Shown here: piece after piece, positions 39,285 through 49,718 of the stretch
Layout: the number at the start of each line of letters is the position of its first letter
Position numbering within the stretch: the first letter of the stretch is position 1
Assembly (NCBI GenBank): GCA_002173095.1
Contig: NHBK01000024.1
Span: 1 to 64,000, forward strand
Source of the DNA: Hyphomonadaceae bacterium TMED5
GTDB lineage: Bacteria; Pseudomonadota; Alphaproteobacteria; Caulobacterales; Hyphomonadaceae
DNA length: 64,000 nt
Direction: 5' to 3'
Made by a program: the position numbers and the translations under genes
Notes under the pieces: generated by a model
The model's database searches: none
Seen by the model: the letters and a program-made list of their open reading frames with translations, nothing else
Told to the model about the DNA's origin: nothing

Positions 39285-41546
39285 ATGAAGCAGGAAATTT
39301 CCTATCCTAACGTCGCAACTGAGGTTCCGACGGAAGATTTGCTCGATATCAGAGGTTTATTGGAAGCGTTTAAGCGGCGTTTAGGTGCGTTTTTCGCGAT
39401 AGCTCTGATCGTGTTTTCCCTAGTTGTTGTCTACACGCTTCAACAAACACCGATGTATACAGCGACATCCAGCATTATGCTTGATGTACGAGAGCGTGAA
39501 GTCACGGACATTGAATCCGTTCTTGCTGGTTTGCCGGCAGACGCAGCGTCAGTGGAAACTGAGGTTAGGATCATTCAAAGTCGCGCTCTCGCCCGTCGTG
39601 TGGTCGATGAGTTAGATCTGACAGCAGACCCAGAGTTCAACTCGGCACTAAGAGAGCCTTCTGGATTCAAGCATTCAATACGCCAGGTTTTGGATTTCAT
39701 CGGTCTTTTTAAACCCGATCAGGTTTTGCCAACAAATGTTCCGAGCCAAGAAGAACTGGCAGAGCGAACTCATCAACGAGTTGTAGGTTCTTTGATATCG
39801 GGACTGGAGGTTTCAAGAGTCGGAACCACTTACGTTATAAACATTGCCTATACGAGTGAAGACCGGGCCAAAGCGGCACTCATAGCGAATACGTTCGCAG
39901 AGCAATATCAATTTGATCAGCTCGAAGCTAAATTTGATGCTACTGCACGCGCGAATGAGTGGTTAAATGAGCGCCTCTCGGTTCTGCGTGAGGAGGTTCT
40001 TGCTGCGGAAAATGCGATCGAAATCTATAGAGCAGATACCGGACTTCTCAGTGCGGAAGGTTCATCACTGACTGAACAACAGATTTCGGACGTGAATAGC
40101 CAACTCATTCTTCAACGGGCCGAATACAATGAAGCGCTTGCCCGATTGGATACCGTCCGGACACAGGTCAGTCGTGGAGCATCAGCCGATACGATGGCGG
40201 ACGTTTTGAACTCTCAGCTGATCAGACAATTGCGCGGGCAGCAGGCTGAAGTTGCCAGACGTCGAGCTGAATTATCGTCGACATATGGACCACGACATCC
40301 GCAGATTCTGACTGTTGAGCGAGAAGCTGAGGATATCCAGGTTCAGATTGACCTAGAGGTCGCACGGATTGTTGCAAGTCTTGAATCTGAGGTTGAAGTT
40401 GCTCGAACCCGTGTACGATCGCTAGAGGGAAGTCTGAGTGAACTGCGGACAGAGCTTGGACAAAATAATCGTTCTTTAGTTCGCCTGCGAGAGCTCGAAC
40501 GTGATGCTGACGCTTCCCGTACCCTTTATGAGAGCTTCCTGAACCGGTTCCGGGAGACCGGCGCAGAGGAGACGTTCTCAGAAGCCGATGTGCGAATTGT
40601 ATCTGAAGCGACGACACCAGGAAGTCCCAGCTCTCCAAATCTTACGCTCAATTTGGCTTTTGCTATTGCACTTGCCGGTATCGCTGGCGTTGCGGCTATC
40701 GTCGTCTTGGAATTTTTTGACTCTGGTATTCGCACCGGGGATCAGGTTGAACGCGAACTTCGGGCCCCATTTGTCTCAACCGTGCCATTACTGTTTCCTG
40801 GGGTTCTTGGCTCCATAAAGCGGATGACTGGTGGTAAATCGAGGCCGGAGGATTGGATCACTGAAAAACCCCTTTCGAGTTTTACCGAGAGTTTTCGCGC
40901 AATTCGATCAGCGGTTCTGATCTCAAATCTCGACCAAAGGGCGAAAGTTGTAGCAGTGACGTCTGCACTTCCTGGCGAAGGTAAGACGACGACGTCATTA
41001 GCTCTCGCAAGGTTGTCGGCGATGGCAGGGGCGAAAACAATTGTCGTGGATTGTGACTTAAGACGCAAGGCGTTGTCCCGGACGGTCGCTCCGGATGAAA
41101 AAGAACGCCCTGGACTATTGGACGTTCTGTCGGGGCAAAAAAACGTTTCTGAGGCAGTCGTTAAAGATACAGCAACAAACGCGGATGTGCTTGTGAATTT
41201 TGCTGGCGACTATACGCCGACCGACGTTTTTGGATCCGAACGGTTTGAAGGCCTTCTGAACGAACTGAAGCAGCGATACGATTTTATCATTCTGGATACA
41301 GCACCTGTGCTACCCGTGACAGAAACCCGAACGATCGCTCACATGGCAGATACGAATGTACTGGTTGTCAAGTGGCGAAAAACCCCAAGATCGGCGGCGC
41401 AAGCTGCAATGGGGATTCTGAGCGATGTCGATGCCAAAGTCACAGGTGTGATCCTCTCGCAAGTAAATCCGCGTTCTAGAAATCGCGTTGGTTATGTGGA
41501 TTATGGCTTCTACTATTCTAAATACCGCAACTATTACACTGAGTAG
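39285..41546 (+). CDS. Polysaccharide co-polymerase / tyrosine autokinase (Wzc-type)
   Basis: This 753-residue protein has an N-terminal Wzz domain (span FFAIALIVFSLVVVYTL, residues ~36-52), a large coiled-coil periplasmic region (~190-440), a second span (~455-475, LNLAFAIALAGIAGVAAIVV) and a cytoplasmic BY-kinase domain. Walker A is LPGEGKTTTSLALA (~564), Walker A' is IVVDCDLRR and Walker B is YDFIILDTAPVLP. The C-terminus is a tyrosine cluster (VDYGFYYSKYRNYYTE) of the kind that is autophosphorylated. It controls chain length and export with the OPX lipoprotein. Confidence 0.95.
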   Translation: MKQEISYPNVATEVPTEDLLDIRGLLEAFKRRLGAFFAIALIVFSLVVVYTLQQTPMYTATSSIMLDVREREVTDIESVLAGLPADAASVETEVRIIQSRALARRVVDELDLTADPEFNSALREPSGFKHSIRQVLDFIGLFKPDQVLPTNVPSQEELAERTHQRVVGSLISGLEVSRVGTTYVINIAYTSEDRAKAALIANTFAEQYQFDQLEAKFDATARANEWLNERLSVLREEVLAAENAIEIYRADTGLLSAEGSSLTEQQISDVNSQLILQRAEYNEALARLDTVRTQVSRGASADTMADVLNSQLIRQLRGQQAEVARRRAELSSTYGPRHPQILTVEREAEDIQVQIDLEVARIVASLESEVEVARTRVRSLEGSLSELRTELGQNNRSLVRLRELERDADASRTLYESFLNRFRETGAEETFSEADVRIVSEATTPGSPSSPNLTLNLAFAIALAGIAGVAAIVVLEFFDSGIRTGDQVERELRAPFVSTVPLLFPGVLGSIKRMTGGKSRPEDWITEKPLSSFTESFRAIRSAVLISNLDQRAKVVAVTSALPGEGKTTTSLALARLSAMAGAKTIVVDCDLRRKALSRTVAPDEKERPGLLDVLSGQKNVSEAVVKDTATNADVLVNFAGDYTPTDVFGSERFEGLLNELKQRYDFIILDTAPVLPVTETRTIAHMADTNVLVVKWRKTPRSAAQAAMGILSDVDAKVTGVILSQVNPRSRNRVGYVDYGFYYSKYRNYYTE

Positions 41547-41618
41547 CGGTGATTATTTGATCTTTCGGAGACTGTGCTCTTTTTTGTGCAGAGCTACAAC
41601 ATTTGAAGGGGGAATGTT

Positions 41619-42575
41619 GTGTCCATAGATGTCATCATAACTTGCTACAATGAGGGTGATTTTATCGGTGAAGCGGTACAAAGCGTACTGGCTCAATCAC
41701 GATCAGACCTGATCCAAAAAATCATAATCGCCGATGACGGTTCAGATAGTAAAACCATTAACCAGCTCAAAAAAGTATCTGAAGCGGATGAGCGAATTGA
41801 GGTTCTTTTTGGCGGTGGGGGGGCGGGTGTTTCCGCACAACGTCTGAATGCGTTGCGGTGTTCTGATGCCGACTACTTTGCCATTCTAGACGGCGATGAT
41901 TACTGGGTCGAAGATAAAATAGAGACTCAGTTTTCCATTATAGTGGATCACCCTGAAACCGATCTGATCTATTCGAGGTATATATCATTTCCTGACGGGC
42001 ACCCCGAAGACGGTGAGCTCGCAAGTGTAATAGATATCTCACATTCAAAGAACCTTGAGAAAGAGTACTTTATTTCAGATCCACCGATTATTCCCTCGAC
42101 GACTTTAATCAAACGCGCGACCTATGATGCCTGTGGTGGCTTTGCTGACGATTTGAAAGTATTCGAAGACACTGAGTTGTTTATTCGGCTTTGTGCAATT
42201 GGGCGTGTTCGATTTCAAGAGCAGCCCACGCTATATAAACGGTATCACCCGAACAGTATAACAGGTGGCGTGAAAGATCTGATGGCGGACCATGCCAATG
42301 TTGCCTTTCGAGCGGCCTCTAGAAATCCGGAGCTTTTACCGCTTGTCCCCAGACGATTGAGTGAGCGCGCACGTAAGTTAGGCAATCTAAAGTTTGTCGT
42401 CGGTGACCGAGCTGCGGCAGTAGCCTTCCTGCGTCTCGCGGTACAGCTGAACCCTTTGAGTATCTCTGCGTGGTCGGGGCTTGTAGGTGTCCAATTCGCG
42501 CCCGGACTTCTTGAAAAGGTTCTCGGTTCAAAACTCAAAGCGAAGCGACATGCTTTTGGCTATGAATGCAATTGA
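41619..42575 (+). CDS. Glycosyltransferase family 2
   Basis: This is a 318-residue GT-A enzyme from GTG 41619, preceded by GAAGGGGGA. The N-terminal fold has DVIITCYNEGDFIGEAVQSV, IIADDGS and the divalent-metal motif ILDGDDYWVEDK. The second half holds ETDLIYSRYISF and a conserved ED (KVFEDTELFIRL). It should transfer a sugar to the lipid-linked repeat. The following gene starts at or just after its stop codon. Confidence 0.9.
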   Translation: MSIDVIITCYNEGDFIGEAVQSVLAQSRSDLIQKIIIADDGSDSKTINQLKKVSEADERIEVLFGGGGAGVSAQRLNALRCSDADYFAILDGDDYWVEDKIETQFSIIVDHPETDLIYSRYISFPDGHPEDGELASVIDISHSKNLEKEYFISDPPIIPSTTLIKRATYDACGGFADDLKVFEDTELFIRLCAIGRVRFQEQPTLYKRYHPNSITGGVKDLMADHANVAFRAASRNPELLPLVPRRLSERARKLGNLKFVVGDRAAAVAFLRLAVQLNPLSISAWSGLVGVQFAPGLLEKVLGSKLKAKRHAFGYECN

Positions 42576-42576
42576 G

Positions 42577-43713
42577 ATGTCCTTAGCCGTAAAAGTCTTT
42601 TTGGTCACTTGTGAATATCCGCCTTTTCCCGGTGGCATCGCCACCTATTGTGGAGGATTGGTGGGGGCGCTGGAGGCGGCTGGCGTTGAGGTCGAAATTG
42701 CTGCGCCTCATTATCCGGAATTCGCGGGGCTCGAACTAGACAGGGATAATGTCCACAGAATTTTCGGTCACCATAATGTTTCACCCGAAGCTGCGTTGAA
42801 GCTGATTACGCTGCTTCGAGGCCAGCCGGCCGGAACTCTAGTTCTTGCAGCCGATATCAGAAGTGTAGCGATCCTCTACGCCACGGCACTGCTACATCGT
42901 AAATCTTATCGTGTTATGGTCCATGGAAGTGAAGCCAGTAAGTTTTCAGGTGGTTCAGTGGTGCATCGGATTTTGCGGCGGGCATACCTGTTTGCAGATG
43001 TGGTGCTCTATAACTCTGAAGCAACCGGAAGAATTTTCCGGAACGCCGTGGGCAACCCAAGAAATGAATGTGTGACATATCTGGGGGTTGATCCGTACTG
43101 GTTTTCGTCGCCGCAAACCTCAGAGTTCGAAAATGAAGAGCTACAGCAATTGGCGCAAGATCGCATTGTTTTCTGCTCCACCGGACGAATAGAGCCCCGA
43201 AAGGGACAGTTGGAGACTGTTCAGGCGTTGGCTCAGGCCAAAGAGCGGCATTGTCTGACTGATGTCGTATATTGTATCGCAGGCCGTGTAGAAGATGCAG
43301 GTTATGCGGCTCGTGTTGAACATGAGGCCGAACAACTTGGTGTTCCTGTGTTGTTTCTAGGACGTTTGTCGGATGATGACCTTAAGCGGCTATACCAACG
43401 GTCTGTCTGCCACATTTTATTTGCTCAGTCCTTGCCTGGAAAAGTTGAAGGATTTGGTCTGGTTTTGCTTGAGGCTGCGGCTCAGGGATGCCCATCTATT
43501 GCGAGTAACACCGGCGGCATTCCTGAGGTTATAGGAGACGATGAAGCGATTGTAGCGTCAGATGGCATCGAAGAATTGGGGCGGATTCTTGCGCGGATTG
43601 CGATGGACATCAAATTTCGTGAAGAACTGTCGAAAACGGCAAGCTCGAATTCCCGGGAATTTTCCTGGCGTAAATGCGCTAGTTTGAGCTTTGCGGAATT
43701 CAGTTTGAACTAG
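42577..43713 (+). CDS. Glycosyltransferase family 4
   Basis: This GT-B enzyme contains FLVTCEYPPFPGGIATYCGG near its start, GRIEPRKGQLETVQALAQ in the donor half and the EGFGLVLLEAAAQG E(x)7E motif, then SNTGGIPEVI. The ATG at 42577, immediately after the preceding stop codon, is chosen; ATG 42562 overlaps that gene. Neither has a strong ribosome-binding site, so translation is probably coupled. Two hydrophobic patches in the N-terminal half suggest membrane association. Confidence 0.9.
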   Translation: MSLAVKVFLVTCEYPPFPGGIATYCGGLVGALEAAGVEVEIAAPHYPEFAGLELDRDNVHRIFGHHNVSPEAALKLITLLRGQPAGTLVLAADIRSVAILYATALLHRKSYRVMVHGSEASKFSGGSVVHRILRRAYLFADVVLYNSEATGRIFRNAVGNPRNECVTYLGVDPYWFSSPQTSEFENEELQQLAQDRIVFCSTGRIEPRKGQLETVQALAQAKERHCLTDVVYCIAGRVEDAGYAARVEHEAEQLGVPVLFLGRLSDDDLKRLYQRSVCHILFAQSLPGKVEGFGLVLLEAAAQGCPSIASNTGGIPEVIGDDEAIVASDGIEELGRILARIAMDIKFREELSKTASSNSREFSWRKCASLSFAEFSLN

Positions 43714-44740
43714 TTGGTCGCTGGCGACGTGATTTTGCTTGTAGTAAATGTCGAATTGGCGAGCGGTCAATTACTAGGCTCAACAACAGCCCTCCCATCG
43801 CGCTGAAGGCAAATGTGATCAGCAATGCCAGAATTTCGTCTTGATTGAGCCCCGCTTTTTCAATCGCCGCGTATCCAATGAAGATCAGTGGTGGGTGCAA
43901 GAAATAGATCATGAGCGACTGCGCTCCGAACCATTCCAACGGTTTTGTCATTCCCCTGCTGTTTTTGGCAAAAATTCTGCAAATGCCAAGAATGGATACA
44001 GCAGCACTGAGAAAAAGTGCGTCAGCAGAAAATAGCTGTAATGGTTCTCGCCAGCTGGGGACTTCAAGGTCACTCAAAATGGCGGTGGTGTCTGAAATAA
44101 TGAACAATATGCTCGATGCTAAGAACAGCAGAATTGGGATCAACAAAGGAACTCGGATTTCTGCTAGGTATCTGAAAAGCGAGATCAGAAGAAACATGTA
44201 TCCGACAATTCCAATGCCGAACGGAAGTGATGCTTTGATGTCAGCGGGAATTGTGCCAGCAAAAAGGTGAACGAGTGCGAAGCCCAACAAAGCCAGAAGC
44301 TTTCCAATCGAGTGAAGGGAAGCAAATGCAGCGTTCGCGACATATAGTGTGAAGAACGCAGGCATGAACCAAAGCATTTCGAAGCCTGCAAATTCATCCA
44401 GTGTTTCTGCATTCCCCGACAAGATTGCGCAGCTCAGTCCTATCAACTGCGCATCGGCAGAGCGGTCTGGCGAAAGCAATAGATAGAATGGGATTCCATA
44501 AACAGCCGAAAATACGACGTATGGCCAAAGATACGACAAAGCCTTTTCCGGGATCTTTCTTAGACGTGCTTGCGTGAATGCAGATAACGCTAAAAAAGAT
44601 CCAACATGGAATGAATACAGCCATTTATAAAATTCGTATGCTTTATCATGAACCCAATAATTATGTCCTAAAATGACGAGCAGGATCAGGGTGCCTCGAA
44701 AAATTAAACGTGTTTTTGGATCTATCGACGAGATCATCAC
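43700..44740 (-). CDS. Acyltransferase family 3 membrane protein
   Basis: This 346-residue polytopic protein has about ten spans. The family signature with its conserved His is present (FRGTLILLVILGHNYWVH), and HVGSFLALSAFTQARLR follows. The C-terminus is basic. Members O-acetylate or otherwise acylate extracellular polysaccharides across the inner membrane. It is convergent with the preceding GT4, overlapping its end by 14 bases, and its start overlaps the downstream-reading polymerase gene. Confidence 0.85.
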   Translation of the reverse strand: MMISSIDPKTRLIFRGTLILLVILGHNYWVHDKAYEFYKWLYSFHVGSFLALSAFTQARLRKIPEKALSYLWPYVVFSAVYGIPFYLLLSPDRSADAQLIGLSCAILSGNAETLDEFAGFEMLWFMPAFFTLYVANAAFASLHSIGKLLALLGFALVHLFAGTIPADIKASLPFGIGIVGYMFLLISLFRYLAEIRVPLLIPILLFLASSILFIISDTTAILSDLEVPSWREPLQLFSADALFLSAAVSILGICRIFAKNSRGMTKPLEWFGAQSLMIYFLHPPLIFIGYAAIEKAGLNQDEILALLITFAFSAMGGLLLSLVIDRSPIRHLLQAKSRRQRPTSSN

Positions 44741-46035
44741 AAGGCGCTGCTTTTAACGGTCATTCGTGTGGTTCCTGGCCGCCGTGACGGTAGAACACTC
44801 ATGAGGCTGCAGAAGGTTGCAATCATCAAAAGCAGGGTCGTATCTAAGGCTTCTGTCGCCGCATAGATGAAAAGGAAGACTAAGAAGTATGCTGGAGCTC
44901 TTCTGAATGATCCTTCTAAATCCGTGCGTAGTTTGAAAAAACGAATGAGTTCAAAAACCGCGGACCAAATCATAAAGAACGTGATTGCAATACCTAAAAT
45001 TCCGGCCTCAGCAGGGATACGGTAAATCTCTCCATGAACGTTCATTGAGAGCCCGCCGTTATCCCCGACGAGGCCATAGGTTTCTTTGGCCCATGCTTGA
45101 TACCCTGTCGAGCCCACTCCTAGAATGGGTTGATCAAGGAACAACTGCCAGGCATTTGCGTTTACGAATTTCCGAACGAGATCGCTATAATCTGTCAGAT
45201 TGTTGATTTGTTGTAGTTCCGAAAGGGCTAGTTCAGGCCCGTCGGATTGAAGGATACTGTTCACTTGATTGGCGAGGTAACCTTCAGATTGAGATATAAT
45301 CAGGAGTGCGGGTAAAACGGCCGCTAAGGACGCGCCTTTAAGAAGTGGGGATATATTGGATAAGAAAAAACAGGCCGCCAGAAGGAGGTAGGCTTTTCTT
45401 TCGCCGCTTAGAAAAACCAGAAGCGCAAGAATCCCCAAAACGAAATAGAAAAAGAAAGTTCCCATGCGACCGTTAGCGAGCCGGTTTTTAAACATAAAAG
45501 TGAAAATTACGACGAGAGAAATCGAAGCTTTGGTGTCGGCCAATCTCTTCCAGCCGGAAAAGTCTCCAAGACGGACGTGATAAAAAATCAGGTGAGCAAA
45601 TATTAATCCGGATATGGCAAAAACTATTTTTAGAGTCCATTCAGTCCGCTGTTGGGGGGCGTGTATAAAATAATTGGTAATGCTGATGCTCGCCATCAGA
45701 ATTAGAGCGCACTGAACGCTTCTTACCATTCCATCACCTAAATCCACACGCAAAGCTGTGACCGTCGAAATGATCACATAACCGAATCCGAGGAGTGCAA
45801 GCGGGGATTGGATGGATTTCCGATTTATCGGCCCCAAAAGTCCGATAGCGGACAGCGCCAACATACAAAGAAACCCCAGAGCGGTAAGCTTATAGAGCAA
45901 TGCAACAAGCAGAATTAGAAGGAAGCTTTCGGAAGCAAGGCATAGGGAAGGACTAAGCGGGCGTACGGAGGTTCCTACATGCCGTGTGGAGAACGAATTG
46001 TACGCTGAATGTCCTGTCATCGTTTCCCTACTCAA
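44737..46035 (-). CDS. Second O-antigen ligase/polymerase family protein
   Basis: This 432-residue polytopic protein has many hydrophobic spans (FLLILLVALLYKLTALGFLC near residue 35 and at least ten more). The long periplasmic loop contains NANAWQLFLDQPILGVGSTG and an HGEIYRIPAEAGILGIAITF segment typical of Wzy_C proteins. It shares little obvious sequence with the polymerase at 31479. It is followed by the acyltransferase with a 4-base overlap. One of the two is likely the repeat-unit polymerase of this locus and the other may act on a different glycan. Confidence 0.82.
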   Translation of the reverse strand: MSRETMTGHSAYNSFSTRHVGTSVRPLSPSLCLASESFLLILLVALLYKLTALGFLCMLALSAIGLLGPINRKSIQSPLALLGFGYVIISTVTALRVDLGDGMVRSVQCALILMASISITNYFIHAPQQRTEWTLKIVFAISGLIFAHLIFYHVRLGDFSGWKRLADTKASISLVVIFTFMFKNRLANGRMGTFFFYFVLGILALLVFLSGERKAYLLLAACFFLSNISPLLKGASLAAVLPALLIISQSEGYLANQVNSILQSDGPELALSELQQINNLTDYSDLVRKFVNANAWQLFLDQPILGVGSTGYQAWAKETYGLVGDNGGLSMNVHGEIYRIPAEAGILGIAITFFMIWSAVFELIRFFKLRTDLEGSFRRAPAYFLVFLFIYAATEALDTTLLLMIATFCSLMSVLPSRRPGTTRMTVKSSAL

Positions 46036-46046
46036 AACAGTTGCAC

Positions 46047-47189
46047 CTAAGTATTTTCGATTTCGCGGTACAATTCATTCATTTTGGTGCACATCGTTTT
46101 GACGTCCCAATCAGAAAGATCAGACTGAAATGCTCCGTCGGTAAATTTTTTCAGTAGCTCTGGTGAAGAAAGTGTACGTGAAATGCTTGCGCATGTCTGC
46201 TCGACGCTATCGGGAGCGGTTACTGCTCCATTAACGCCATCTTTCAGGATTTCTTCCAGGCCCGGAACATAATTGACGATGCAGGGTTTATTGCCGGCAA
46301 GGTATTGCATCACAACGCGCGGCAATCCCTCCTTTTCTGAGGTTAAAGTACATAGATCTGATAGAGCGATTAAATTCGCCGGATCCATTCTGTAACCGGG
46401 AATAATTACATTCTCAGCAATGCCAATTTCTTCCGCTCTCCGGGTTGCACCCTCTTTAAGCTGCCCCTCACCCGGTAACAGCAGGCGTACGTTTGGAGTG
46501 TTCTGTACAACAGTGCTAAACGCATCGATCAATGGCAGATGCCGTTTACGAGGTTCAAACGCTGCGAGCATAAGGACGACGAATGGCTTTTCTTCGTTCT
46601 CGCTAATACCCAATAGTGTTCGCCAGTCATCTGGGTATTGACCATTTTTGAACCGGGAAAGGTCGAAACCGGAATGAATGATATGGTGTCGGTCGGTGGA
46701 GCCGACACCTTTTGCCAGGTACATGTCTTTTGTGCCCTGTGATACATGGACGAAGGCCTCCGTGTAGGGGGCTACCCATTTTTCCAGAGCCAGATAAAGC
46801 AGCTTTGCGGCGAACCCGACGCCATCAAACGGAACAATATGCACGCCATGTACTATGTGTCTGGCAGGAGAGTAGCGCGCCGCTAAACGCCCTAAAAAGC
46901 CCGCTTTACTTGTATGCGTATGCACAAAATCGGGCTTTATCTCATTGAAGATGCTTTTGAGCTCAAAGAAGCATTTCAGATCCGTGATCGGTGATGGTTC
47001 TCGTATGAGAGACCGAACTTCGATCAATCGGAGCTTATCGGACAAAGCTTCATAGTGCTCAGGCGTGAAGTCTCTGCCATGGATGAGCGTGACATCATGA
47101 CCTTCAGCTACCTGGCCGAGACACGTTGAGATCGTGTTCTCTTCGGCTCCGGCGCGATAAAGGCGCGTGATGACGTGAACGATTTTCAC
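46047..47189 (-). CDS. Glycosyltransferase family 4
   Basis: This is a 380-residue GT-B enzyme. It begins KIVHVITRLYRAGAEENTIS, has DFVHTHTSKAGFLGRLAARY near residue 90, FVVLMLAAFEPRKRHLPLI in the donor half and EGLPRVVMQYLAGNKPCIV, a variant of the family's EGxP/E(x)7E motif with Gln at the second position. It lies 5 bases after the epimerase gene on the minus strand. Confidence 0.9.
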   Translation of the reverse strand: MKIVHVITRLYRAGAEENTISTCLGQVAEGHDVTLIHGRDFTPEHYEALSDKLRLIEVRSLIREPSPITDLKCFFELKSIFNEIKPDFVHTHTSKAGFLGRLAARYSPARHIVHGVHIVPFDGVGFAAKLLYLALEKWVAPYTEAFVHVSQGTKDMYLAKGVGSTDRHHIIHSGFDLSRFKNGQYPDDWRTLLGISENEEKPFVVLMLAAFEPRKRHLPLIDAFSTVVQNTPNVRLLLPGEGQLKEGATRRAEEIGIAENVIIPGYRMDPANLIALSDLCTLTSEKEGLPRVVMQYLAGNKPCIVNYVPGLEEILKDGVNGAVTAPDSVEQTCASISRTLSSPELLKKFTDGAFQSDLSDWDVKTMCTKMNELYREIENT

Positions 47190-47194
47190 CGCAT

Positions 47195-48205
47195 TCAGGT
47201 CCCGAAATAAGATTTATACCAGTCACAAAATTTGTGGATTCCGGTATTAACATCGGTAGAGGGTGTGTAACCGGTCAACGCTTGAAGTAGGTCGGGAGAT
47301 GCGTAAGTTTGGGGAACATCGCCCTTTTGCATGGGCAGCATATTCTTGATTGCATCTTTGCCCATTTCCTTCTCAATCGCTTCTATAAAGTTAAGCAGGC
47401 CTACAGGTTGACCGCCGCCAATATTGACGACCCGAAATGGGGCTTGTTTTGAAAGGGTGTCTGACGCTCGCGAAGCATCCACACGATTAGATTCAGATGG
47501 TTGTACTGGCACTAGACGGATGATTGCTTCCACCAGATCTTCGACATAGGTAAAATCCCGGCGCATCTTTCCCTGGCCGTAAACATCTATCGGTTGGTCA
47601 CTCATCATTGCAGCAACGAACTTGAACAAAGCCATGTCAGGCCGTCCCCAAGGTCCGTACACAGTGAAGAACCGAAATGCTGTTGTGGGGATTTTCCATA
47701 GATGTGAATAGGAGTGGGCCATAACCTCCATTGATTTCTTGGATGCTGCGTAGAGTGTCAGCGATTCATCGGTATGATCGCTTTCCTGAAAGGGAGTCTT
47801 CTCGTTTGCGCCATACACAGAGCTGGTCGAGGCCATAAGGAGGTGTTGCACCTTATGTTTCTTGGCGAGCTCAAGAATGTTCCATGATCCAACCAAGTTC
47901 GAAGAGACGTACGCTTCCGGGTGTTCCAGACTGTAGCGAACGCCTGCTTGTGCAGCGAGATGCACAATGACGTCAGGCGGCATTTCGTCAGTGGCTTGAG
48001 CGAGCATGTCGGTGTCTTCGAGCATGCCTAAAACCGGAGTAAAAGCATCAAACTTTGACAATTCTTTATGTCGATCTTTTTTTAGGTCGACATTGTAGTA
48101 TTCGGTCATGCCGTCATAACCGACGACTTCATGGCCATCATGGAGAAGACGTTTAGCAAGGTGGAAACCAATAAAGCCGGCAGTTCCGGTAACAAAGTAT
48201 CTCAT
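47195..48205 (-). CDS. UDP-glucuronate 4-epimerase-like NAD-dependent epimerase
   Basis: This 336-residue extended SDR has NAD-binding [15 protein letters not shown], the family-specific [15 protein letters not shown] and catalytic Tyr and Lys in [14 protein letters not shown]. The end, [19 protein letters not shown], is typical of UDP-glucuronate 4-epimerases. Together with the dehydrogenase upstream it would make UDP-galacturonate, implying an acidic exopolysaccharide. Confidence 0.93.
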   Translation of the reverse strand: MRYFVTGTAGFIGFHLAKRLLHDGHEVVGYDGMTEYYNVDLKKDRHKELSKFDAFTPVLGMLEDTDMLAQATDEMPPDVIVHLAAQAGVRYSLEHPEAYVSSNLVGSWNILELAKKHKVQHLLMASTSSVYGANEKTPFQESDHTDESLTLYAASKKSMEVMAHSYSHLWKIPTTAFRFFTVYGPWGRPDMALFKFVAAMMSDQPIDVYGQGKMRRDFTYVEDLVEAIIRLVPVQPSESNRVDASRASDTLSKQAPFRVVNIGGGQPVGLLNFIEAIEKEMGKDAIKNMLPMQKGDVPQTYASPDLLQALTGYTPSTDVNTGIHKFCDWYKSYFGT

Positions 48206-48216
48206 CCGGATGCCTC

Positions 48217-49527
48217 CTACTCGCGACCCACGCTTACATATTTAAAGCCGCGCTTGGCCATATCTGCTGGCGCGTAGATATTGCGAAGGTCGACGACGAT
48301 ATTCTCATTGAGCATGGTTTTGGCGCGATCGAGATCCAGCGCACGGAACTGATCCCATTCGGTCACGATGACCATAGCATCAGCGCCTTCAATGGCGTGG
48401 TATGGCCCGTCGCAGAACACCACATCTTCCAGCATGTGAGAGGCCTCTTTCATGCTTTCCGGGTCATAGGCGCGAACCTTGGCGCCTGCCGCCTGAAGGG
48501 CCGGGATGATGTCGAGGCTTGGTGCATCGCGCATGTCATCCGTGTTCGGCTTGAAGGCGAGGCCCAGCATGCCAATCGTTTTGCCAGAGACATCACCGCC
48601 CATAGCGTCAATGATCTTGGTCGCCATGGCTTTCTTACGGGCGGCATTTACCTCAACCACAGTGTCGACAATGCGGATAGGTGCGCCATGATCATTCGCC
48701 GTCTTGGTAAGGGCGAGCGTATCTTTCGGGAAGCATGAGCCGCCATAGCCTGGGCCGGCATTGAGGAATTTCTTCCCGATCCGGTTATCAAGGCCAATCC
48801 CGCGAGAGACTTCCTGAACATTCGCGCCAACCTTTTCGCAAAGGTCTGCAATCTCGTTGATGAAGGTGATCTTCACCGCGAGGAAGGCGTTGGCTGCGTA
48901 TTTGATCAGCTCTGATGTGCGTCGCGCTGTGAAGAGGATTGGCGTCTCATTGAGGTAGAGCGGGCGGTACAGCTCGCTCATCACTTCCTTGGCGCGCTCT
49001 TCTTCTGTGCCTACAACTACGCGGTCTGGAACCTTGAAGTCTTTAATGGCGGCGCCTTCGCGCAGGAATTCCGGGTTGGAGACAACCGCAAACTCAGCAT
49101 CCGGGCGGGTCTTACGGATAATCTCTTCAACCTCATCACCTGTGCCAACTGGCACGGTGGATTTGGTGACGACAACGGTATAGCCATCCATGAGCTGAGC
49201 GATCTCTTCAGCCGCGCCATAGACATAAGACAGGTCTGCATGGCCATCACCGCGACGTGACGGTGTGCCAACGGCAATAAACACCGCATCAGCATTCTTG
49301 ATCGCGTCAGCCGGGTCTGTGGTGAAGAACAGACGCTCTTCTTTCACATTCTTGGCGACAAGCTGATCAAGGCCCGGCTCATAGATGGGCATAATGCCCT
49401 GTTCCAGCCGCTCAATCTTGGATGCATCCTTATCTACACAGGTCACCACATGGCCGAAATCTGCAAAACAGGCTCCGGAAACAAGGCCCACATAGCCAGT
49501 GCCGATCATAGTTACACGCAATGTCAT
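48217..49527 (-). CDS. ugd: UDP-glucose 6-dehydrogenase
   Basis: This is a three-domain UDP-sugar dehydrogenase of about 436 residues, from the ATG at 49527; a TTG at 49536 lies three codons upstream. It has [20 protein letters not shown] (NAD-binding), [17 protein letters not shown] with the catalytic cysteine, and a C-terminal Rossmann part. It oxidises UDP-glucose to UDP-glucuronate, the substrate of the adjacent epimerase, and is first in the minus-strand run ugd-epimerase-GT4-polymerase-acyltransferase. Confidence 0.96.
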   Translation of the reverse strand: MTLRVTMIGTGYVGLVSGACFADFGHVVTCVDKDASKIERLEQGIMPIYEPGLDQLVAKNVKEERLFFTTDPADAIKNADAVFIAVGTPSRRGDGHADLSYVYGAAEEIAQLMDGYTVVVTKSTVPVGTGDEVEEIIRKTRPDAEFAVVSNPEFLREGAAIKDFKVPDRVVVGTEEERAKEVMSELYRPLYLNETPILFTARRTSELIKYAANAFLAVKITFINEIADLCEKVGANVQEVSRGIGLDNRIGKKFLNAGPGYGGSCFPKDTLALTKTANDHGAPIRIVDTVVEVNAARKKAMATKIIDAMGGDVSGKTIGMLGLAFKPNTDDMRDAPSLDIIPALQAAGAKVRAYDPESMKEASHMLEDVVFCDGPYHAIEGADAMVIVTEWDQFRALDLDRAKTMLNENIVVDLRNIYAPADMAKRGFKYVSVGRE

Positions 49528-49718
49528 ATCCCCCAATTGCTTAAGCCTTTAGTGCAAGCCGATACAAGCTGACGCAAGCAAAAATGAAATCCTCTTGATT
49601 GAAGAATTTATGAAGGTCTACCATGGCGCAAGTGTGGTCAGTTAATGCTCAATCACCTGGCATTGCTCTGAAATTCAACGATCTTGATAGGTTCCCGCTT
49701 TGGGTGACCTAACGTAAC

